Below, piece after piece: positions 58,432-64,000 of a stretch of DNA of 64,000 nucleotides; position 1 is the first letter of the stretch; every line of letters begins with the position of its first letter. A program made the position numbers and the translations under genes. A model generated the notes under the pieces. It searched no databases. It was given only the letters and a program-made list of their open reading frames with translations, and was not told where the DNA came from. The stretch is taken from the NCBI RefSeq assembly GCF_039537405.1, contig NZ_BAABAL010000018.1, forward strand, positions 186,001 to 250,000, given 5' to 3'. This stretch comes from Allokutzneria multivorans. GTDB lineage: Bacteria; Actinomycetota; Actinomycetes; Mycobacteriales; Pseudonocardiaceae.

Positions 58432-59018
58432 TACTCGTCGGCCTCGTCCGCGTCGGCGACCGCGTTCCTGCGGTAGCCGTTCTGCCGGGGACAGATGTGA
58501 CCGTCGGCGTCCAGCGGCCCGTTGCACAGCGGGCACGGCTTGCGCCCCGCGGCGACGACCCGTTCGGCCCGCTGGGCGAAGGCGCGCGCCAGCACCGGGG
58601 TGAGGAACACCCGCACCGCGTCGGGTCCCTCCTCGGTGTCGTCGAGCACGACCGACTCGTCGACCTCCTCCTCGGTGACCGCGAGCAGCTCGATGACCAC
58701 GGCGTGGGACTCCGCGTCCCAGCCGAGGCCCATGGTGCCGACGCGGAACTCCTCGTCCAGCGGCACTTCCAGCGGTTGGTTGTCGACGTTCTCGCCCGGG
58801 GTGGCGGCGGGCACCTCGGCGCCGAAGCGCCGCTGCACCTCCTCCAGCAACGCCCCCAGTCGTTCGGCGAGCACGGCGACCTGCTGTTTCTCCAGCGACA
58901 CGCTCACCGTCCTGCCCTCCTCGGAGGCTTGGAGGTAGAAGACGCGGTCACCGGGCTGCCCGACCGTTCCAGCGACGAAACGGTCCGGCTCGCGAAAGAG
59001 ATGAATGATCCTGGCCAT
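58431..59018 (-). CDS. DUF3090 family protein
   Basis: A 195-residue protein with the DUF3090 start (IIHLFREPDRFVAGTVGQPGDRVFYLQA) and a C-terminal zinc-ribbon-like site (CPLCNGPLDADGHICP). It is coupled to the SCO1664 gene. In related genomes this pair lies beside a histidine phosphatase and mshC of mycothiol synthesis, neither of which is in the window. Function unknown. Confidence 0.9.
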   Translation of the reverse strand: MARIIHLFREPDRFVAGTVGQPGDRVFYLQASEEGRTVSVSLEKQQVAVLAERLGALLEEVQRRFGAEVPAATPGENVDNQPLEVPLDEEFRVGTMGLGWDAESHAVVIELLAVTEEEVDESVVLDDTEEGPDAVRVFLTPVLARAFAQRAERVVAAGRKPCPLCNGPLDADGHICPRQNGYRRNAVADADEADE

Positions 59019-59239
59019 GGCACCCTCGACCCTAGGTCACGAACGGCGTCCAGGCACATTCCCCCGCCCGATTCTTGATCTTCGAGGTGTCGGCTCCGCC
59101 CGGTTTGCCCAGGATCGCCCCCCGCTGCTCCGACCGAGCGATTTCGCTGAGCGTGAACAGTCGGCGGTCGAACACCGCTTTTCGGCCACCGCCATAATCG
59201 TCCACAGTGGACTGTCATTCTCTGGCTACCCTGCCCCGC

Positions 59240-61186
59240 GTGGTGACGATCTCGCCCTACGGGACCTGGGCCTCCCCCATCAGTTCGGCCGAGGCGGCCG
59301 CCGTCGCGTCCGGTCCGCAGTGGGCCGGTCTGCACCCCGACAGCTCCGGTTCCGGCGAGCACCTGTGGTGGGCCGAGGGCCAGCCGACCGAGGGCGGGCG
59401 CGTCGCGCTGTTCCGCCGCTTCTCCGGCGAGGCGCCGGTCCGCCTGCTCAGCGCCCCGTGGAACGTCCGCAATCGCGTGCACGAGTACGGCGGGCGCCCG
59501 TACGTGGTGCTCGACGACTCGCGGGTGGTGTTCACCAACTGGGACGACCAGAGGGTGTACCTGCTGGAGATCGGCTCGGAGCCCGTCGCGCTCACCCCGG
59601 AGCCGGAGACGCGCCACGGCCTGCGCTTCGGCGACCTCGTGGCTCCGCCCGGCGGCACCGAGGTGTGGTGCGTGCGCGAGGAGATCACCGGTCCCGGTCC
59701 CACCGACGTGCGCCGTTCCCTCGTCGCGATCGGCCTGGACGGTTCCCTGCGCGAGCTGTGCGCGAGCCACCGCTTCATGACCGCTCCGCAGAGCAGCCCC
59801 GACGGCGCGCACGTGGCGTGGATCGGCTGGAACCACCCCGACATGCCGTGGGACGCCACGGAGCTGTGCGTCGCGCCGGTCGGCCCGGACGGCTCCGTCG
59901 GCGAGCACCGCGTCCTGGCGGGCGGTCCCGGCGAGGCGGTGTGCCAGGTCGAGTGGGCCGACAACCGATCGGTGTACGCCGTCACCGACCCCGACGGCTG
60001 GTGGAACCTGTTCCGCATCGACCTGGACGGCACCGCGCGCAACCTCGCGCCGATCGAGGACGAGCTGGGCGGGCCGCTGTGGAAGCTCGGCGCGCGCTGG
60101 TTCGCTCCGCTCGGCGACGGCAGGCACGCCGTGCTGCGCGGGGGAACGCTGGCCGTGCTGGACGAGAACGCGGGCACGGTCACCGACCTCGACGTGCCGT
60201 CGCTGTCCTGGTCGTCTCCCCTGGCGGCGTCCGGCTCCGTCGTCGTTGGCATCGCCAGCGGGTCGACCAGCCACGGCGCGGTATATCGAGTTGATCTCAA
60301 GAATGGCGAGTGCGACCAGGTCACGGTGCCGCCCGCCGGGCTCGACGACCCGGCCTGGCTACCGGTGCCCGAGGCTCGGGTGTTCACCGGGCCCGACGGC
60401 GAGCGCATCCCCGCCTACGTCTACCCGCCGACCAATCCCGACTTCGCCGCGCCCGAGGGCGAGCTGCCGCCGTACGTCGTGCACGTGCACGGCGGTCCGA
60501 CCGGGCGGATCTCCGGCACGCTCGACAACGAGTTCACCTACTTCACCAGCCGGGGCATCGGTGTCGTCGCGGTGAACTACGGCGGCTCGACCGGCTACGG
60601 CCGCGCTTTCCGCGAGCGCCTGCGCGAGCAGTGGGGCGTCGTGGACGTGCAGGACTGCGCCGCGGTCGCCACGGCGCTCGCCGAGGAGGGCACCGCCGAC
60701 CCCGACCGGCTGGCGATCCGCGGCGGCAGCGCGGGCGGCTGGACGACGGCCGCGTCGCTGACCTCGGTGAAGGTCTACCGCTGCGGCGCCGCGTACTACC
60801 CGATCCTGGACCTGCTGGGCTGGGCCTCCGGCGAGACGCACGACTTCGAGTCGCGCTACCTGGACAGCATCGTCGGCAAGCTGCCCGACACCGAGCGCCG
60901 TTACCTCGACCGCTCCCCCAGCACGCGCGTGGACCAGCTCGCCGGGCCGATCCTGATGCTCCAAGGGCTTGAGGACGAGATCTGCCCGCCGGTGCAGTGC
61001 GAGCGCTTCGCCTCCCAGCTCGCCGGGACCGGCGTGGAGCACGCGCACCTGACCTTCGAGGGCGAACAGCACGGCTTCCGCAAGGCCGAGACGGTCGCGG
61101 TGTCGCTCGAAGCGGAGTTGTCCTTCTACGGGCAGGTCCTAGGCTTCGTGCCCGTGGGTGTCCCGACCTTGGAGCTGAGCCGATGA
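59240..61186 (+). CDS. S9 prolyl-oligopeptidase family peptidase
   Basis: A 648-residue protein. The N-terminal beta-propeller (about 1-380, with repeats such as WWNLFRIDLDG) precedes an alpha/beta hydrolase with catalytic Ser in GGSAGG, Asp in LEDEICPP and His in GEQHGFRK. It would release acyl-aminoacyl or dipeptide ends from short peptides in the cytoplasm. GTG at 59240 is chosen because TACCCT lies 7 bases upstream (leaderless). The 221-base gap before it has no gene. Confidence 0.9.
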   Translation: MVTISPYGTWASPISSAEAAAVASGPQWAGLHPDSSGSGEHLWWAEGQPTEGGRVALFRRFSGEAPVRLLSAPWNVRNRVHEYGGRPYVVLDDSRVVFTNWDDQRVYLLEIGSEPVALTPEPETRHGLRFGDLVAPPGGTEVWCVREEITGPGPTDVRRSLVAIGLDGSLRELCASHRFMTAPQSSPDGAHVAWIGWNHPDMPWDATELCVAPVGPDGSVGEHRVLAGGPGEAVCQVEWADNRSVYAVTDPDGWWNLFRIDLDGTARNLAPIEDELGGPLWKLGARWFAPLGDGRHAVLRGGTLAVLDENAGTVTDLDVPSLSWSSPLAASGSVVVGIASGSTSHGAVYRVDLKNGECDQVTVPPAGLDDPAWLPVPEARVFTGPDGERIPAYVYPPTNPDFAAPEGELPPYVVHVHGGPTGRISGTLDNEFTYFTSRGIGVVAVNYGGSTGYGRAFRERLREQWGVVDVQDCAAVATALAEEGTADPDRLAIRGGSAGGWTTAASLTSVKVYRCGAAYYPILDLLGWASGETHDFESRYLDSIVGKLPDTERRYLDRSPSTRVDQLAGPILMLQGLEDEICPPVQCERFASQLAGTGVEHAHLTFEGEQHGFRKAETVAVSLEAELSFYGQVLGFVPVGVPTLELSR

Positions 61187-62109
61187 GAGTCCGGCAACGT
61201 GCGCGGCGGCTGCGTCCCGGTGATCGTGTCGCGGTGGTCGCGCCAGCGGGGCCCGTGCCCGCGAACGTCCTCGACGACGGCGTGCGCCTGCTGAAGTCGT
61301 GGGGCTTGGAGGTCCAGGTCGGCGAGCACGTGCTCGACCGCCACCCCGACTTCGGCTATCTCGCGGGCACCGACGCCGACCGCGCCGCCGACTTCCAGAA
61401 GGCTTGGTGCGACCCGGAAATCGCCGCCGTGTTGTGCGCGCGCGGCGGCTACGGCTGTTTGCGGATGCTGGACCTCGTCGACTGGCCCGCGATCGCTGCG
61501 GTCGCCCCCAAGGTCTTCGCCGGCTCCAGTGACGTGACCGCGCTGCACGACGCCTTCGCGACCTACGTGGGGCAGTCGACGCTGTTCACGCCGATGACCG
61601 CCAGCGTCGCGCTCACCGAGGACCCCCGTGCCGCGGAGTTGTTGCGCGCCATGCTGTTCGAGCCTGAGAAGGCTGTGGTCATCGGCGCGGGCACGGGTGA
61701 TCCGATCGTCGGCGGCAAGGCGCGCGGAGTGCTCACCGGCGGCAACCTCAGCCTCATCGTCTCCGCGCTCGGCGCCCCCGAGGCCCCACCGCGCGCTTCG
61801 GGGGCCATCGCGGTGCTTGAGGACGTGACCGAGGAGATCTACCGGCTCGATCGCCTGGTGACGCAGTTGCTGCGCTCGGGGTGGTTCGAGGGCGTCGCCG
61901 GGATCGCGCTCGGTTCGTGGACCGACTGCGGTCAGCTGCCGGAGGTGCGGGCACTGATGGAGGACCGCCTCTCCGGGCTCGGCGTGCCCGTGGCGTGGGA
62001 GGTCGACTTCGGGCACTGCGCCGGTCAGTTCAGCCTGCCGCTGGGCGTGGAGGCCGAGCTGGACGCCGACGCCGGGCTGCTGCGGCTGACCGAACCCGCC
62101 CTATCTTGA
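61183..62109 (+). CDS. LD-carboxypeptidase (peptidase S66)
   Basis: A 308-residue LdcA-type enzyme. LRPGDRVAVVAPAGPV opens the protein; the nucleophile Ser lies in FAGSSDVTAL, with Glu in AVLEDVTEE and His in DFGHCAGQ. It would trim D-Ala from recycled tetrapeptides of peptidoglycan or act on related peptides. It overlaps the peptidase gene by 4 bases (ATGA), so the two may share peptide-recycling work. Confidence 0.92.
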   Translation: MRVRQRARRLRPGDRVAVVAPAGPVPANVLDDGVRLLKSWGLEVQVGEHVLDRHPDFGYLAGTDADRAADFQKAWCDPEIAAVLCARGGYGCLRMLDLVDWPAIAAVAPKVFAGSSDVTALHDAFATYVGQSTLFTPMTASVALTEDPRAAELLRAMLFEPEKAVVIGAGTGDPIVGGKARGVLTGGNLSLIVSALGAPEAPPRASGAIAVLEDVTEEIYRLDRLVTQLLRSGWFEGVAGIALGSWTDCGQLPEVRALMEDRLSGLGVPVAWEVDFGHCAGQFSLPLGVEAELDADAGLLRLTEPALS

Positions 62110-62204
62110 CCGATCGTTCTCGTTGAGCCTAGGGTTCCTTCGGGGGCCAGGTTCGTTTTGTGCCCCGATATTGGATCGATCAGTCTAGATCAAGGGGTAA
62201 GGCG

Positions 62205-62963
62205 ATGACGGAACTCTCGGGTTCGACGGCGCTGGTCACGGGCGGCGGGACGGGCATCGGCCGGGGCATCGCCCTCGCGCTGTCCGAGGCGGGCGCGACC
62301 GTCGTGGTGCTCGGCCGCTCCAAGGAATCGTTGGAGCAGACCGTCAAGCTCGTCGAGTCCTCCGGCGGCACCGCGAGCTTCGTCACCGCCGACGTCACCG
62401 ACTCCGCGTCCGTGGCGTCCGCCGTTCGCACGGTCGTCGACCGCCACGGCTCGCTGGACGTCGCTGTCAACAACGCGGGCATCCTCACCGCGACCGGGCC
62501 GGTGGCCGACATCGACGAGGAGCAGTGGGATCGCCTGCTCACCGTCAACGTCACCGGAGTGCTGCTGTCGATGAAGCACGAGATCCGTCAGATGGCCTCG
62601 CAGAGCAATGGCGTGATCATCAACGTCGCGTCGTCCATCGGCGCGCACAAGACGCTGCCGAACATGGGTGCTTACGGCGCCACCAAGGCCGCCGTCGTCG
62701 CGTTGACCAAGGCCGCCGCGCTCGACCACATCGCGCAGGGCGTGCGGATCAACGCCGTCAGCCCCGGCTCCACCGACACCCCGATGTCCTTGCGCCCCGG
62801 CGAGACCGAGGCCGACCGCGACGCCCGCCTGCGCGCCGCGCTCCCCGTCGGCCGGGTCGGCCGCATCGAGGAGATCGCCGCCGCCGTCCGCTACGTGGCC
62901 TCCCCCGCGGCCGCCTTCATGGTCGGCCAGACCCTCGTCCTGGACGGCGGCTCCGCGACCTAG
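62205..62963 (+). CDS. Short-chain dehydrogenase/reductase (FabG-like)
   Basis: A 252-residue classical SDR with TGGGTGIG at about residues 14-21, NNAG at about 90, Ser in NVASSIG, and YGATKAA with catalytic Tyr and Lys, ending in MVGQTLVLDGG. The ATG at 62205 follows GGGGTAAGG. Upstream, ACCGATCGTT and TTGGATCGATCAGTC look like related operator arms, but no regulator is adjacent. Substrate unknown. Confidence 0.9.
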   Translation: MTELSGSTALVTGGGTGIGRGIALALSEAGATVVVLGRSKESLEQTVKLVESSGGTASFVTADVTDSASVASAVRTVVDRHGSLDVAVNNAGILTATGPVADIDEEQWDRLLTVNVTGVLLSMKHEIRQMASQSNGVIINVASSIGAHKTLPNMGAYGATKAAVVALTKAAALDHIAQGVRINAVSPGSTDTPMSLRPGETEADRDARLRAALPVGRVGRIEEIAAAVRYVASPAAAFMVGQTLVLDGGSAT

Positions 62964-62980
62964 TGCCGTTCCTGCTTCGG

Positions 62981-63511
62981 TCAGCTCCGGGAGAGGTGGA
63001 GCGAGGAGGTCATGTCGTTGAATCCCGGCAGCGCTTCCCAGTCGGTGACGAAGGCGCCGCTCTGAAGTCGGTAGGTGCCACCGCGCGGGTCACGGTTGAC
63101 CCAGTTGTACAACGTGATGTTGTTGCACCATGCGTTGCCAGTGATTGACGAAGTCTCGTTCTCCATTCTGAAGCCGACCCGGTTGATGGCGTAGCCACTT
63201 CGGTCACAGGGCCCGTCCTGCCCGTAGAACGACTCCAAGTCGCCACCGTAGTGATTGTGCTGAAAAATCGTGGCGAGGAGGGCTGTGTTCCCCGCCGCAC
63301 GCGCGGCAACGACGGCGTCGGCACCGCACTTGCGAGAGACGACTTCGGATTCCGCCTGGCCCGGCTTGATCTTCTTGAGCGTGGTCACGCACTGCTTGCC
63401 CGTCGTGGCACCGGGCTGCGGCGCGGCTGAGACGCTGCCCGAGCCAATCAGGCTGACGACGCTGACCAGTCCGGCGACAATGGCCGCCTTTTTCTTGTGT
63501 CCAGTTTTCAC
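62981..63511 (-). CDS. Secreted beta/gamma-crystallin-like protein, copy 2
   Basis: A 176-residue paralogue of the product at 27066-27599: the same signal peptide type (KKAAIVAGLVSVVSLIGSG), the same Cys pattern, and the same final PGFNDMTSSLHLSR. TLYNWVNRDPRGGTYRL is nearly shared, whereas the middle (FQHNHYGGDLESFYGQDGPC) has diverged. Nucleotide similarity continues into the upstream region, so the copies come from a duplication that included the promoter. Function unknown. Confidence 0.78.
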   Translation of the reverse strand: MKTGHKKKAAIVAGLVSVVSLIGSGSVSAAPQPGATTGKQCVTTLKKIKPGQAESEVVSRKCGADAVVAARAAGNTALLATIFQHNHYGGDLESFYGQDGPCDRSGYAINRVGFRMENETSSITGNAWCNNITLYNWVNRDPRGGTYRLQSGAFVTDWEALPGFNDMTSSLHLSRS

Positions 63512-63552
63512 GACAGGAAGGTCACATGGAGCGCGATTTACTGTCGAACCGT

Positions 63553-63568
63553 TTCAGGAAATCCTGAA
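63553..63568. promoter_or_regulatory. TTCAGG-N4-CCTGAA inverted repeat, copy 2
   Basis: TTCAGGAAATCCTGAA lies 42 bases upstream of the second secreted-protein gene, at the same distance as the dyad at 27641-27656. Confidence 0.55.
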
Positions 63569-63705
63569 GCACCGTCCAGAAATTCTCGGGCGGTTAATCC
63601 GACGACAGTCCCAGCGCCGGCGCGGCTCCACCCACCCGAACCGGCCGGGGTCCGCGCCCGACTTCCAGCGAGGGGTGTCGCGCGGGAGCGGACAGATAAG
63701 GGGGC

Positions 63706-64000
63706 ATGGGAGTTGAGCGCAGGCGGTTCCTCGGCGTGATGGCGGCCGTCGCGGCCAGCGGGGTGCTCGGTGGGCGCGCGACGGCCGCGGCGGCGACGGT
63801 GTCGGTGCCGGACTGGATGTCGGCGCTCCCCGACAAGATCGCGCTCAACAACCTGACGATCCCCGGCACCCACGACACCGCAGCCCGCAAGGGAGCGCTC
63901 TGGCTGCGGACCCAGGACCTGACGCTCGCCGAGCAGTTGCAGCTCGGCATCCGGTTCTTCGACATCCGCTGCCGGGTCACCGGGGACTCCTTCGCGATCC
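63706..64000 (+). CDS. Tat-exported PI-specific phospholipase C-like protein (3'-truncated)
   Basis: Only the first 98 residues are in the window. A twin-arginine signal (RRRFLGVMAAVAASGVLGG) leads to the PLC-X start: LTIPGTHDTAA with the first catalytic His and FFDIRCR with the following metal/base region. It would cleave phosphatidylinositol or GPI-type lipids outside the cell. The ATG at 63706 is preceded by GATAAGGGGG. Confidence 0.82.
   Translation, partial: MGVERRRFLGVMAAVAASGVLGGRATAAAATVSVPDWMSALPDKIALNNLTIPGTHDTAARKGALWLRTQDLTLAEQLQLGIRFFDIRCRVTGDSFAI

Noticed and set aside
1..64000. CRISPR array, integrase, prophage or complete insertion sequence
   Set aside because: No regularly spaced direct repeats, no cas genes and no recognisable transposase or integrase frames were found on either strand.

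Overview
The window is very GC-rich, dense, single-copy actinomycete chromosome. Gene content (F420/LLM enzymes, DUF222-HNH nuclease, LAL regulator, SCO1664 and DUF3090 proteins, Tat-exported enzymes, a class I terpene cyclase with a P450) fits a filamentous actinomycete, perhaps of the Pseudonocardiaceae. The family assignment is inference; I see no rRNA, tRNA, CRISPR array, prophage or complete transposase gene.

Layout. 1-9 kb: end of an exonuclease-BRCT gene, a MoxR-like ATPase, a CsoR metal sensor, an old yellow enzyme divergent from its probable MarR regulator, then TetR, an MFS exporter and a TetM-like ribosome-protection GTPase. 8.7-14.5 kb: a malonate-use block (fused acyl-CoA carboxyltransferase, MatB-like ligase, MatC-like carrier) with palindromic operators and a FadR-type regulator nearby. 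14.7-19.8 kb: small redox and VOC proteins, a flavin monooxygenase, and a PadR regulator divergent from a DrrAB-type exporter. 19.8-24.4 kb: nrdAB behind a cobalamin riboswitch; the radical subunit carries Phe where most carry the radical Tyr, as in the Mn/Fe class Ic enzymes. 24.4-30 kb: VOC, DUF6886, an ArsR-SRPBCC fusion, a RibD-like reductase, a secreted crystallin-like protein, an O-methyltransferase and a DUF222-HNH nuclease. 30.2-32.3 kb: a two-gene ATPase plus HNH nuclease cassette resembling Septu (PtuAB) phage defence. 32.4-36.8 kb: YciI, VOC, a membrane coiled-coil protein, and a translationally coupled CGNR regulator - lipoprotein - APC permease operon. 36.8-40.5 kb: metE behind a second cobalamin riboswitch, and a 3-hydroxyisobutyryl-CoA hydrolase. 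40.7-49.2 kb: regulator/enzyme pairs, an amidase, a polysaccharide deacetylase, a kinase-like APH protein and an adenosine deaminase homologue. 49.4-54.2 kb: a large LAL regulator divergent from a three-gene operon of unknown function, and an LLM oxidoreductase. 54.3-56.9 kb: a P450-terpene synthase operon behind an AT-rich promoter. 57-64 kb: housekeeping genes, an SDR, a second copy of the secreted crystallin-like gene, and the start of a PI-PLC-like gene.

Themes. Two B12-independent isoenzymes (ribonucleotide reductase and methionine synthase) are both under B12 riboswitches, a coherent low-B12 response. At least thirteen genes have a TAnnnT -10 box 6-7 bases before the start codon, so leaderless mRNAs look common, and this was used to choose starts. 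Five copies of a roughly 120-150 bp inverted-repeat element with GTCTTCAAGACC ends occupy intergenic gaps. One is nested in a MITE-like element with CTAG target duplications that split two abutting stop codons. A 13-base word, GTCCACAAAGGAC, recurs five times inside unrelated genes in all three reading frames. Most function calls rest on motifs read by eye; database and structure searches were not possible.
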